Made by a program: the position numbers and the translations under genes
Assembly (NCBI GenBank): GCA_051859045.1
Contig: JBHYGK010000023.1
Location: forward strand, 1-64,000
DNA length: 64,000 bases
Source: JBHYGK01 sp051859045
GTDB taxonomy: Bacteria > Pseudomonadota > Gammaproteobacteria > Xanthomonadales > Xanthomonadaceae
Direction: 5' to 3'
The notes under the pieces: model-generated
Told to the model about the DNA's origin: nothing
Databases searched by the model: none
Seen by the model: the letters and a program-made list of their open reading frames with translations, nothing else
Shown here: positions 16,174 to 24,438 of the stretch, piece after piece
How positions within the stretch are numbered: position 1 is the stretch's first letter
Layout of the letters: each line of letters begins with the position of its first letter

Positions 16174-17814
16174 ATGCCCAGGCACCTGCTGCGGCTGCTG
16201 CCCTGGGGGCTGGCGATCGGCGCGCTCCTCGCCGGCCTGTGGCTGCTGGCGCGCGGCGCCATCGGCGCGGGCCTCGCGCTGGCGCTGCCCGGCGCCGCGC
16301 TCGCCGCGCTCGGCGCCCACGACCGCCTGCAGCGCAAGCGCACGCTCGCGCGGGTGTTCCCGCTGCTGGCCCACCTGCGCTTCGGCCTCGAGGGGATCGG
16401 CCCGGCGCTGCGCCAGTACTTCATCGAGGACGACACGGTCGCCCGGCCGTTCTCGCGCGAGCAGCGCTCGGTGGTCTACCAGCGCGCCAAGGGCCAGCTC
16501 GACAAGCGCCCCTTCGGCACGCTGCTCGACGTCTACGGCGACGAGTACGAGTGGATCAACCACTCGATGCAGCCGGCGGAGATCGACGGCCACGACTTCC
16601 GGATCACGATCGGCGAGGGCCGCGCGCAGCCCTACCGCGCCAGCGTGTTCAACATCTCGGCCATGAGCTTCGGCTCGCTCTCGCCGGCCGCGGTGCGCGC
16701 GCTCAACGGCGGCGCGAAGCGCGGCGGCTTCTTCCAGGACACCGGCGAGGGCGGCATCTCGCCCTACCACCGCGAGCACGGCGGCGACCTGGTGTGGGAG
16801 ATCGGCTCGGGCTACTTCGGCTGCCGCGACGCCGAGGGCCGTTTCGACGAGGGCCGCTTCGCCGAGGCGGCCGCCGATCCGCAGGTGCGGATGATCGAGG
16901 TGAAGCTCAGCCAGGGCGCGAAGCCCGGCCACGGCGGCGTGCTGCCGGGGGCGAAGGTCAGCGCCGAGATCGCTGCCACCCGCGGGGTGCCGGCCGGCGT
17001 GGACTGCGTGTCGCCGGCGCGCCACTCGGTCTTCGACGGCCCCGCGGGGCTGCTGGCCTTCGTCGAGCGCCTGCGCGTGGCCTCGGGGGGCAAGCCGGTG
17101 GGCTTCAAGCTGGCCATCGGGCACCCCTGGGAGTGGTTCGGCATCGCCAAGGCGATGCACGAGACCGGGATCGTGCCGGACTTCATCGTGGTCGACGGCG
17201 CCGAGGGAGGCACCGGCGCGGCGCCGCTGGAGTTCGCCAACCACGTCGGCACGCCGATGCGCGAGGGCCTGCTGCTGGTCCACAACACGCTGGTGGGCCT
17301 GGGCCTGCGCGAGCGGGTCCGGATCGGCGCCGCCGGCAAGATCACGACCGCCTTCGACCTCGCCCGGGTGATCGCGCTGGGCGCGGACTGGGGCAACGCG
17401 GCGCGGGCCTTCATGTTCTCGCTGGGCTGCATCCAGTCGCTGGCCTGCCACACCGACCGCTGCCCGACCGGCATCGCCACCCAGGACCGGCAGCGCTGGC
17501 GCCACCTCGACGTCGAGGACAAGGCCGGGCGGGTCGCGCGCTACCATGACGCCACGCTGCAGGCGCTGCGCGAGCTGCTGGCCGCCGCGGGGCTGCGGCA
17601 CCCCGGCGAGCTCGGGCCGGAACACCTGCTGCGCCGGGTCTCGGCGACCGAGGTGCGCTCGCTGGCCAGCCTCTACCGGGCGCTGGAGCCGGGCGAGCTG
17701 CTGCGCGGGACCCCGGAGCATGCGGTGTTCCGCGCCTTCTGGGCCGACGCCCGCAGCGACGCGTTCGCGCCGCCGCCGGGGGTGCTGGCGCGGCAGGCCA
17801 GCCGCCTGCACTGA
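16174..17814 (+). CDS. Membrane-anchored FMN-binding glutamate-synthase-like protein
   Basis: 546 residues. Two hydrophobic helices at about residues 5-45 anchor it to the membrane, and the remainder is the GltB synthase/FMN barrel: ISAMSFGSLSPAAVRALN, DTGEGGISPYHREHGGD, the substrate/flavin segment VDGAEGGTGAAPLEFANH, and RIGAAGKITTAFDL. A 3Fe-4S-type cysteine set C-x5-C-x4-C is present in GCIQSLACHTDRCPTG. The amidotransferase and gxGxG domains of full GltB are absent, so it is not a complete glutamate synthase. Close relatives are annotated only as FMN-binding glutamate synthase family. It starts 10 bases after the dehydrogenase gene. Confidence 0.87.
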   Translation: MPRHLLRLLPWGLAIGALLAGLWLLARGAIGAGLALALPGAALAALGAHDRLQRKRTLARVFPLLAHLRFGLEGIGPALRQYFIEDDTVARPFSREQRSVVYQRAKGQLDKRPFGTLLDVYGDEYEWINHSMQPAEIDGHDFRITIGEGRAQPYRASVFNISAMSFGSLSPAAVRALNGGAKRGGFFQDTGEGGISPYHREHGGDLVWEIGSGYFGCRDAEGRFDEGRFAEAAADPQVRMIEVKLSQGAKPGHGGVLPGAKVSAEIAATRGVPAGVDCVSPARHSVFDGPAGLLAFVERLRVASGGKPVGFKLAIGHPWEWFGIAKAMHETGIVPDFIVVDGAEGGTGAAPLEFANHVGTPMREGLLLVHNTLVGLGLRERVRIGAAGKITTAFDLARVIALGADWGNAARAFMFSLGCIQSLACHTDRCPTGIATQDRQRWRHLDVEDKAGRVARYHDATLQALRELLAAAGLRHPGELGPEHLLRRVSATEVRSLASLYRALEPGELLRGTPEHAVFRAFWADARSDAFAPPPGVLARQASRLH

Positions 17815-17885
17815 GCGGCACGCGGGCCTTCATTCCGCGGCCGGATGGCCGCTAGCAGGACAGATCGACGACAGGGGCGCGTGGG

Positions 17886-19559
17886 ATGGGGGGGAAGCGC
17901 CTGGGGGTGGCGCGGTGGATCATCGGGTGTGCCGTCGCGCTGCTGGCCTGGCCGGCGGCGGTGTCCGCGCACGCCACGACCGCGCTCGAGGTCGCCGGCC
18001 TCGAGGCCGTCGACGGGCCGATCGATCCCGGCCGGGTGCTCGCGGGCGAGTACGACGCCGCGTTCAGCGTCGCGCTGGCCGCGCCGATGCGGGTGGATCC
18101 GGTCGACGGCGAGGTCTGGCTGCGGCTCGACCCGGCCGACCACGCGTTCGACGGCGGCCACGTGCTGGCGCTGACGCGCTCGCCCCTGCGCGGCCTCGAC
18201 GTCTGGGTGCCGGAGCGCGACGGCGGCTTCCGGCTCTACGCGATGAGCTTCTTCCGCCCCAGCGGCGAGCCCCGCGACCTGCACGCGTTCCGCTTCGACC
18301 TGCCCGCGCTCGAGCGCGGCCGGCCGGTCTACGTGCGGGTGCTGATCTCCGGGCGGCTGTACTTCAACGCCGAGGTCCAGGCCGCGACCGAGTACGAACG
18401 CGTCGCGCTGGTCTACCTGGCGCTGTTCCTGCTCGTGCAGGGCATGCTGATGGCGGTGGTCGCCGGCAACTTGGTGATCGGCCTGCGCCTGCGCGAGCCC
18501 GCGACCCTGGCCTACGCCCTGCTGGTGGCCGTGCAGATGGCGTGGGCGATGTTCGCCAGCGGCTTCGCCTACCAGTGGCCCTGGGTCTCGGACGGCCCGC
18601 TCGGCGCGGTGAGTCCGGTCGGGGCGCTGTCCTCGCTGTCGACGGCGCTGCTGCTGGTGTTCGTGCGCTCGTATCTCGTGCTGCCGCGCCGCGACGGGAC
18701 CGCGCGCTGGCTGCTGCTGGCCACGGCCGGGCTGTTCCTCGGCTTCGCGATCGCCTACCTGGTGCCCGGTGGGCCGTCGCTGCCCGCCGTCTGGCAGGGC
18801 AGCCGCCTCGCCGGCGTGCTGGTGCCCGTGGTCGTGGCCTGGGCGCTGTGGCGGGGCTGGCGCGGCGGCGACCCCGGCGCGGCCTGGCTGGCGCTGGCGT
18901 GGTCGCCGCTGGCGATCGCCAACCTGGTGCGCTCCGCGACCACGTTCGGCCTGCTCGACCCCGGCCCGATCGCGCTCTGGGGGCCGCTGGCGACGCTGCC
19001 GCTGACCTCGCTGGTGCTGGGCATCGCGATGGTCGGGCGCGCGCTGGCCTTCCAGCACGAGCACCATCAGGTGCGCGCGCTTGCCGAGCGCGACGCGCTG
19101 ACCGGGGTGGCGAACCGCCGCGCCGGCGAGCGCGCCCTCGAGCAGGCCTTCAGCGCCTGCCGCGAGCGCGGCGCGCCGCTGTCGCTGGTCTTCCTCGACG
19201 TGGACTACCTCAAGCGGGTCAACGACGGCATCGGCCACGACGCGGGCGACGCCCTGCTGCGCGCGGTTGCCACCCGCCTGCGCGCGCTGGTGGGCGGCGA
19301 CGGCGAGGTGGCGCGCTGGGGCGGGGACGAGTTCGTGATCCTGCTGCCGGGCGTGCCCGCGCGCGAGGCCGAGGCCATGGCGGAGGCCTGGGCCGGGCAG
19401 ATCTCGGCGACGCCGGTGGTGTTCGCCGGCGAGCCGATCCGGCTCTCGGCCAGCCTCGGCGTCACCGGGATGCAGCAGCACGACCTCGATTCGCATGCGC
19501 TGGTGCATCGCGCGGACCAGCACCTGCTGGAGCGCAAGCGGGCGCGGCCGCGGCCCTGA
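17886..19559 (+). CDS. 7TM-type sensor diguanylate cyclase
   Basis: 557 residues. A signal peptide (cleavage near SAHA, about 30) leads into a periplasmic beta-rich domain (35-170) of the 7TMR-DISM extracellular type. Seven membrane helices follow at about 175-385, then a GGDEF domain. The catalytic motif RWGGDEF is intact (GGDEF at 479-483). The inhibitory RxxD site upstream is not conserved (VGGD), so feedback inhibition is doubtful. It would make cyclic di-GMP in response to an envelope or ligand signal. ATG 17886 is preferred over GTG 17881. Confidence 0.9.
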   Translation: MGGKRLGVARWIIGCAVALLAWPAAVSAHATTALEVAGLEAVDGPIDPGRVLAGEYDAAFSVALAAPMRVDPVDGEVWLRLDPADHAFDGGHVLALTRSPLRGLDVWVPERDGGFRLYAMSFFRPSGEPRDLHAFRFDLPALERGRPVYVRVLISGRLYFNAEVQAATEYERVALVYLALFLLVQGMLMAVVAGNLVIGLRLREPATLAYALLVAVQMAWAMFASGFAYQWPWVSDGPLGAVSPVGALSSLSTALLLVFVRSYLVLPRRDGTARWLLLATAGLFLGFAIAYLVPGGPSLPAVWQGSRLAGVLVPVVVAWALWRGWRGGDPGAAWLALAWSPLAIANLVRSATTFGLLDPGPIALWGPLATLPLTSLVLGIAMVGRALAFQHEHHQVRALAERDALTGVANRRAGERALEQAFSACRERGAPLSLVFLDVDYLKRVNDGIGHDAGDALLRAVATRLRALVGGDGEVARWGGDEFVILLPGVPAREAEAMAEAWAGQISATPVVFAGEPIRLSASLGVTGMQQHDLDSHALVHRADQHLLERKRARPRP

Positions 19560-19610
19560 GCCTGGCGGCCCGCCGAGGGCAGGGGGCAGGCGGCAGGGCC
19601 TGGAACGCAC

Positions 19611-19633
19611 AAGGCCCGCGCGAGGCGGGCCTT
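19611..19633. terminator. Hairpin between diguanylate cyclase gene and tRNA-Val
   Basis: A nine-base stem AAGGCCCGC/GCGGGCCTT with a five-base loop. It lies 51 bases after the cyclase stop and 13 bases beyond the tRNA 3' end on the other strand, so it can serve both directions. Confidence 0.75.
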
Positions 19634-19646
19634 GGTCGATGCTTCC

Positions 19647-19721
19647 TGGTGGGCGGTGCAGGGATCGAACCTGCGACCCTTGCCGTGTGAAGGCAATGCT
19701 CTACCGCTGAGCTAACCGCCC
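19647..19721 (-). tRNA. tRNA-Val (anticodon CAC)
   Basis: 75 bases on the minus strand with encoded CCA. The acceptor GGGCGGT pairs with ACCGCCC. The anticodon stem TTGCC/GGCAA holds loop TTCACAC with CAC (plus-strand 19687-19689), and the T-loop is TTCGATC. It reads GUG, the dominant Val codon in this GC-rich genome. Confidence 0.97.
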
Positions 19722-19735
19722 CGGGAAGGCCGCGA

Positions 19736-19764
19736 ATATTAGGCGGGCCCGGCGGCGCGGTCAA
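19736..19764 (-). promoter_or_regulatory. Sigma70-type promoter of tRNA-Val
   Basis: On the minus strand: -35 TTGACC (19764-19759), 17-base spacer, -10 TAATAT (19741-19736), ending 14 bases before the tRNA 5' end. It is the most consensus-like promoter in the window together with that of tRNA-Gly. Confidence 0.85.
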
Positions 19765-19776
19765 GCCTCCGCGTGC

Positions 19777-20637
19777 TCAGGCGAGCTGGTCGGCGGCCCA
19801 GGCCGCGTCGAGCGCTTCCATCGCGTCGCGCGGCGTGAGCTTGGACGCCTTCTCCCACGCCTCGGCCACGTCGTCCTCGCGCTTCTCGCCGTGCAGCAGG
19901 AGCAGCAGGTTGCCGTGCTCGACGTGCACGATCGGCGCGGCCGGCGCGTGCTTCATCGCCGCCTGGATGTGCTTCTCGGCCTCGGAGGCCTTCGCGCCAT
20001 AGGTGAGGCCGCCGATCATCGCGCCGACCTTGGCGATGATCTCGCCGTGGTAGATCGCCAGCGCCGCATGCGCCTCGGCGTGCGAGGGCGCGCGCTCGAG
20101 CGTGGCCTGCAGCGCGGCCCGGACCTTGCCGGCCAGGCCCTGCTTGAGCGCCGCCGCGATCGAGATGCCCTGGCTGTAGCGGCCCAGCGCGAACGCGTGG
20201 CGGTAGTGGCTGTTGGCCTCGCCGGGCAGGGCGGCGACCGCGGCCTCGGCCAGCGCGGCGGCCTGCTGGTAGCGCGCCAGCCGCTCCTTGTCGTCGTCGA
20301 CGAGGTAGGTGGCATGGATGCCGATCGCCTTGACCGCGACCGAGGCGCCCGCGGGCCCCAGCGCCTGGCCGGCCTCGAAGGCCTGCTGGAAGTCGCCGCG
20401 GTGGAAGGCCCGCCACGCGCCCTGCAGCGCCGCCGCGAGCCCGGCGGCATCGAGCCCCTTGGGCTGCTGGGCCTTCGGCAGCGCCTTGAGCAGGGCCGCG
20501 GCGCGGGCGTCGTCGGGGAAGGGCTCGGCGTCGCCGGCGTGCAGTGCCGGCCAGGCCTTGGCGAGCGTCGCGCCGTCGAGGTCGAAGGCCTTCGCCGGAT
20601 GCGGGAAGGGGGCCCAGGCGCTCTTCTTGGCGGCCAT
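19777..20637 (-). CDS. Conserved hypothetical TPR-like cytosolic protein
   Basis: 286 residues with no signal peptide or membrane helix. The sequence is Ala-rich and helical with TPR-like units, for example ALQGAWRAFHRGDFQQAFEA, then YRHAFALGRYSQGIS, APSHAEAHAALAIYHGEII and ASEAEKHIQAAMKHAPAAPI. It starts with MAAKKSAWAPFPHP and a Lys/Ala-rich N-terminus. I do not recognise a function. The gene is divergent from the phasin-like gene at 20827, with 189 bases between the two starts. The tRNA-Val promoter follows its stop. Linkage to the lipid-inclusion genes is positional only. Confidence 0.75.
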   Translation of the reverse strand: MAAKKSAWAPFPHPAKAFDLDGATLAKAWPALHAGDAEPFPDDARAAALLKALPKAQQPKGLDAAGLAAALQGAWRAFHRGDFQQAFEAGQALGPAGASVAVKAIGIHATYLVDDDKERLARYQQAAALAEAAVAALPGEANSHYRHAFALGRYSQGISIAAALKQGLAGKVRAALQATLERAPSHAEAHAALAIYHGEIIAKVGAMIGGLTYGAKASEAEKHIQAAMKHAPAAPIVHVEHGNLLLLLHGEKREDDVAEAWEKASKLTPRDAMEALDAAWAADQLA

Positions 20638-20723
20638 GCGTGGTCTCCGTGGCGTGGCGCCGTCGCGGGCTGCGGCGGCAGGGGGGCAGCATCGCCGCGC
20701 GCGGGCGCCGTCGCAAGCGCGGG

Positions 20724-20737
20724 TAGTGTGATTGCTC
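20724..20737 (+). promoter_or_regulatory. 14-bp motif shared with the phasin gene at 26.3 kb
   Basis: TAGTGTGATTGCTC, 89 bases before the phasin-like start. The same 14-mer with one change (TGGTGTGATTGCTC) lies 65 bases before the second phasin gene on the minus strand (26376-26363). It is AT-rich against its surroundings. It may be an operator or part of the core promoter. Confidence 0.45.
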
Positions 20738-20826
20738 GGCGGGCGCGGCGCATGGTCGGCCACAGGATTCCCTCCCTGGCCATGGATGGCCGTCCCCTCT
20801 TGCCCACCGTTCCCGAGGTTGCCCCC

Positions 20827-21255
20827 ATGGCCAAGTCCCGTACCCCGCGCCGGGCCGTCGCCCGTCGCACCCCCGAGTCCACCGTCCGCCGCGTCTGGCT
20901 CGCCGGCCTCGGCGCCGTCGCCCTCGGCCGCAAGCAGGCGCTCGCCGCGATCGACGAGGCGGGGGCCGGCGCCGATCGCGCCCGCGCCCGCGTCAAGCGT
21001 CGCCTCGCCCCGGTCGCCCAGGGCGTGCAGGCGGCGAAGGCCAGCGTCGAGGCGCGCGTCGAGCGCGTCCAGGCCAGCGCCGAAGGCCTCGCGGCCGAGG
21101 TCGCCGGCCGCCTGCAGCCGCTGCTCGCCAAGGTCGGCGTGCGCCTGCCGGTGCCGGCGGCGAAGGCCGCCAGGGCCAAGCGCGCGACCGCGCGCCGTCC
21201 GGCCGCCAAGGTCGCGAAGGCCAAGGCCCCGGCGCGCCGCCGCAAGGCCGCCTGA
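20827..21255 (+). CDS. Phasin-like Ala/Lys/Arg-rich protein
   Basis: 142 residues. Basic N-terminus, then RRVWLAGLGAVALGRKQAL (about 21-39), which matches the IWLAGxGA core of the phasin/PHA-granule-associated family. An amphipathic Ala/Val/Glu helix follows (60-115), and a histone H1-like tail of KAARAKRATARRPAAK type. The tail suggests DNA contact, as in PhaF, where such a tail links granules to the nucleoid. It is shorter than the phasin at 25.6 kb, so assignment is tentative. ATG 20827 was chosen because it lies just before the basic N-terminus. Confidence 0.65.
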   Translation: MAKSRTPRRAVARRTPESTVRRVWLAGLGAVALGRKQALAAIDEAGAGADRARARVKRRLAPVAQGVQAAKASVEARVERVQASAEGLAAEVAGRLQPLLAKVGVRLPVPAAKAARAKRATARRPAAKVAKAKAPARRRKAA

Positions 21256-21292
21256 GGCCCTCGCGGCCCGGCGCCCGCCGAGCACGCCGTGA

Positions 21293-21326
21293 ACGACGAC
21301 GCCCCGCGCGAGCGGGGCGTCGTCGT
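21293..21326. terminator. Bidirectional hairpin between phasin-like and tetR genes
   Basis: A perfect 15-base stem ACGACGACGCCCCGC/GCGGGGCGTCGTCGT with loop GCGA lies between two convergent genes. It has the same outer arm as the 13.1 kb hairpin. Confidence 0.82.
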
Positions 21327-21349
21327 GTCCGGGTCCCGGAGGGCGGGGC

Positions 21350-21979
21350 TCAGTCGAGGTAGATGCGGGTCAGGGTGTCGAGGTGGACGCGCTCGGCGTC
21401 GCGCAGCGACGGCGAGAGCAGCATCATGATCTGCACGATGCCCACGCGGATGGATTCCTGCTCGTCGCGGTCGCCGCGCAGCGAGGAGAAGTTGATCCAG
21501 AAGGTGATGATCACCAGCAGGTTGGTGGCCGTGGCCTCGATCTCGGTGGGCGTGGCGCGCATCGCGCCGGCGCGCACCATGCCGCGCATCACGTCCTCGA
21601 CCTTCTCGGTGCCGCGCTTGACCAGCCGCCCGAAGCGCGTGCGCAGGCGGCGGTTGCGGCTGAGGATGTCGAGCAGGTCGCGGTAGAGGAAGCGGAAGTC
21701 CCAGATCGTCTCGAACACCAGGTGCAGCTGCATCCAGATGTCCTCGAGGTCGGGCAGGCGGTCGGCCGGGCTGCCCGACAGCGCGGCGTCCATGCGCTCC
21801 TCGTAGCGCGTGAACAGCTGCTCGATGATGTCGTCCTTGTTGCGGAAGTGGTAGTACAGGTTGCCCGGGCTGATCTCCAGCTCGTCGGCGATGTGGTTGG
21901 TGGTGACGTTCGGCTCGCCCTGCCCGTTGAACATGGCGAGGCTGGTGTCGAGGATGCGCTGGCGGGTGTCGCGTGCCAT
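21350..21979 (-). CDS. TetR/AcrR family transcriptional regulator
   Basis: 209 residues. The N-terminal helix-turn-helix is seen as RQRILDTSLAMFNGQG, then TTNHIADELEISPGNLYYHF and RNKDDIIEQLF. The C-terminal ligand domain is helical, without an obvious metal site. It begins one base after the stop of the acyl-CoA-binding protein gene, so both form one transcript, divergent from the fatty-acyl reductase gene. The context suggests an acyl-CoA or fatty-acid-responsive repressor of that divergent unit; this is inference. Confidence 0.88.
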   Translation of the reverse strand: MARDTRQRILDTSLAMFNGQGEPNVTTNHIADELEISPGNLYYHFRNKDDIIEQLFTRYEERMDAALSGSPADRLPDLEDIWMQLHLVFETIWDFRFLYRDLLDILSRNRRLRTRFGRLVKRGTEKVEDVMRGMVRAGAMRATPTEIEATATNLLVIITFWINFSSLRGDRDEQESIRVGIVQIMMLLSPSLRDAERVHLDTLTRIYLD

Positions 21980-21980
21980 C

Positions 21981-22235
21981 TCAGCCGCGCAGCTTCTTCA
22001 CGAGCTCGACGTACTTGCCCATCGCCTCGTCCTGCGCCATGCCCGCGAGCTTGCCCCAGGCCTCGTACTTGGCCGTGCCGACGAAGTCGAAGAAGCCCGG
22101 CTTGTCGCCCTTGACGTCGCCCTCGGCGCCCTGCTTGTACAGCGCGTACAGGCGCAGCAGGGTGTCGTTGTCCGGCCGCTCGGGCAGCTGCTTGATGTCG
22201 GCCTGCGCCTGCTCGAATGCCTGCTTGAGGTCCAC
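21981..22235 (-). CDS. Acyl-CoA-binding protein
   Basis: 84 residues, full length for ACBP. It binds medium- and long-chain acyl-CoA in the cytosol. Conserved parts are DLKQAFEQAQADIKQLP, LRLYALYKQGAEGD, FFDFVGTAKYEAWGKLAGM and the closing helix YVELVKKL; Tyr and Lys residues contacting CoA are present. GTG at 22235 is the start because AGGAGG lies seven bases upstream (plus-strand 22243-22248); a longer in-frame version would bury this site. The product probably buffers substrate for the divergent acyl reductase. Confidence 0.92.
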   Translation of the reverse strand: MDLKQAFEQAQADIKQLPERPDNDTLLRLYALYKQGAEGDVKGDKPGFFDFVGTAKYEAWGKLAGMAQDEAMGKYVELVKKLRG

Positions 22236-22436
22236 CGTGTCGCCTCCTGGGTTCGCGAGCGGGGAAGATCGCATGCGCCCGGGGGGTGGTCAACGCGTGC
22301 CGGGCCGGCGCCTCCGGGCCGCGGGCCGTGGCCGGGGCGGCGCCGCCCTCGGCGGGATTTGCCGCGCGCCGCGGCGGTCTGGCAAGGTGTGGCCCATGAC
22401 CGCGGCCACGCGGCACCGCACCCTGGGGAGGGACAC

Positions 22437-24428
22437 ATGAGCTACTTCGTCACCGGCGCCACCGGCTTCATCGGCCGGCATCTCGTCGATCGCCTGCTGC
22501 GCAGCCGCAAGGGCGTGGTCCACGTCCTCGTGCGCAAGGGCTCGCAGGAGCGCCTGGCCGCGATCGGCGAGCGCATGGGCTGGGACATGAAGCGGGTCAA
22601 GGTGGTCGCGGGCGACCTCGCCAAGCCGAAGCTCGGCGTCGCCCCGGCCACGCTCAAGGCGCTGGTGGGCAAGGTCAAGCACGTCTTCCACCTGGCCGCG
22701 ATCTACGACCTCGAGGCCGACGCCGAGTCGCAGAAGGTCGCCAACATCGAGGGCACCCGCCACGCGATGGAGTTCGCCGGCGCGGTCGGCGCGGCCTGCT
22801 TCCACCACACCAGCTCGATCGCGGCCGCGGGCCTGTACCCGGGCACCTTCCGCGAGGACATGTTCGACGAGGCCGAGGGCCTCGACGACCCGTATTTCCG
22901 CACCAAGCACGATTCCGAGGGGCTGGTGCGCAAGGAGTGCCCGGTGCCGTTCCGGATCTACCGGCCGGCGATCGTGGTGGGCCACTCCAAGACCGGCGAG
23001 ATCGACAAGATCGACGGCCCCTACTACCTGTTCGGCCTGATCAAGAAGCTGCGCTCGATGCTGCCGGAGTGGGTGCCGGTGCTGGGCATCGAGGGCGGCC
23101 GGGTCAACCTGGTGCCGGTGGACTTCGTCGTGGACGCGATGGACCACATCGCCCACGCCCGCGGGCTCGACGGCCAGTGCTTCCACCTGGTCGACCCGGA
23201 GCCGCGCCGCATCGGCGAGGTGCTCAACAGCTTCTGCCGCGCCGCGCACGCCCCGCAGATGACCATGCGCCTGGACGCGCGCATGGCCGCCTTCCTGCCC
23301 GGCGCGGTGCGCCACGCGGTCGGCAACCTGCCGCCGGTGAAGCGCTTCACCGCGATGCTGCTGCGCGACCTGCGCATCCCGCGCCAGGCCCTGAAGTTCA
23401 TCAACTACCCCACGCGCTTCGACTGCCGCGAGACCGAGCGCGCGCTGCGCGGCACCGGCATCGAGGTGCCGCGGCTCGACGACTACGCCTGGAAGCTCTG
23501 GGACCACTGGGAGCGCCACCTCGACCCGGACCTGTTCCTCGACCGCTCGCTGCGCGGCAAGGTCGCCGGCAAGGTCGTGCTGATCACCGGCGGTTCGTCG
23601 GGCATCGGCAAGGCCGCCGCGATCAAGGTCGCGCTGGCCGGCGCCAAGGTCTGCATCGCGGCCCGCGGCGAGCTCGAGCTCGAGGAGACCCAGCGCGAGA
23701 TCCAGGCCCTCGGCGCCCTGTGCTGGATCTACAAGGCCGACCTCGCCGACATGGCCGGCTGCGACGCACTGCTGCAGGCGGTGCTGGCCGAGCACGGCCA
23801 GGTCGACATCCTGGTCAACAACGCCGGGCGCTCGATCCGGCGCTCGATCGAGCTCAGCTACGACCGCTTCCACGACTACGAGCGCACGATGCAGCTCAAC
23901 TACTTCGGCTCGCTGCGCCTGATCATGGGCGTGCTGCCGGGGATGACCGAGCGCCGCGGCGGGCAGATCATCAACATCTCCTCGATCGGCGTGCTCGCCA
24001 ACAGCCCGCGCTTCAGCGCCTACGTGGCCTCCAAGGCCGCGCTGGACGCCTTCAGCCGCTGCGCCCAGGCCGAGTTCTCGAGCAAGAACATCGCCTTCAC
24101 CACGATCAACATGCCGCTGGTGAAGACCCCGATGATCGCGCCCACGAAGATGTACGACGCGGTGCCCACGCTGACGCCCGAGGAGGCCGCCGACTTCATC
24201 GTCGAGGCGATCATCGAGCGCCCCAGCCGCATCGCGACCCGCCTGGGCATCTTCGCCGCGGTGCTCAACGCGCTCGCGCCGAAGGCCTACGAGGTGGTGA
24301 TGAACACCGCGTTCGAGCTGTTCCCCGACTCGTCCGCGGCCAAGGGCATCAAGGGCATGCGCGAGGGCGACAAGCCCACCAACGAGCAGATCGCGTTCGC
24401 CGCGCTGATGCGCGGCGTGCACTGGTAG
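22437..24428 (+). CDS. Two-domain SDR: fatty-acyl-CoA reductase-like fusion
   Basis: 663 residues. Residues about 1-360 are an extended SDR of the NAD-binding-4/male-sterility type: VTGATGFIGRHLVDRLL at the start, active-site YFRTK, then RIYRPAIVVGHS. Residues about 380-640 are a classical SDR: VVLITGGSSGIGKAAA, NNAG, the catalytic Ser in INISSIG and the YVASK pair. This architecture and length match bacterial fatty-acyl-CoA reductases of the Marinobacter type that form aldehydes and alcohols for wax esters. GGGGAGGG precedes the ATG. It is divergent from ACBP-tetR across 201 bases (22236-22436) that must hold both promoters. The substrate is inferred; a general oxidoreductase is possible. 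Confidence 0.85.
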   Translation: MSYFVTGATGFIGRHLVDRLLRSRKGVVHVLVRKGSQERLAAIGERMGWDMKRVKVVAGDLAKPKLGVAPATLKALVGKVKHVFHLAAIYDLEADAESQKVANIEGTRHAMEFAGAVGAACFHHTSSIAAAGLYPGTFREDMFDEAEGLDDPYFRTKHDSEGLVRKECPVPFRIYRPAIVVGHSKTGEIDKIDGPYYLFGLIKKLRSMLPEWVPVLGIEGGRVNLVPVDFVVDAMDHIAHARGLDGQCFHLVDPEPRRIGEVLNSFCRAAHAPQMTMRLDARMAAFLPGAVRHAVGNLPPVKRFTAMLLRDLRIPRQALKFINYPTRFDCRETERALRGTGIEVPRLDDYAWKLWDHWERHLDPDLFLDRSLRGKVAGKVVLITGGSSGIGKAAAIKVALAGAKVCIAARGELELEETQREIQALGALCWIYKADLADMAGCDALLQAVLAEHGQVDILVNNAGRSIRRSIELSYDRFHDYERTMQLNYFGSLRLIMGVLPGMTERRGGQIINISSIGVLANSPRFSAYVASKAALDAFSRCAQAEFSSKNIAFTTINMPLVKTPMIAPTKMYDAVPTLTPEEAADFIVEAIIERPSRIATRLGIFAAVLNALAPKAYEVVMNTAFELFPDSSAAKGIKGMREGDKPTNEQIAFAALMRGVHW

Positions 24429-24438
24429 GCCCGCGGGC

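Noticed and set aside
14853..17814. Start of a polysaccharide biosynthesis cluster
   Set aside because: Only the nucleotide-sugar dehydrogenase fits; no glycosyltransferase, flippase or polymerase lies within the window on either side.
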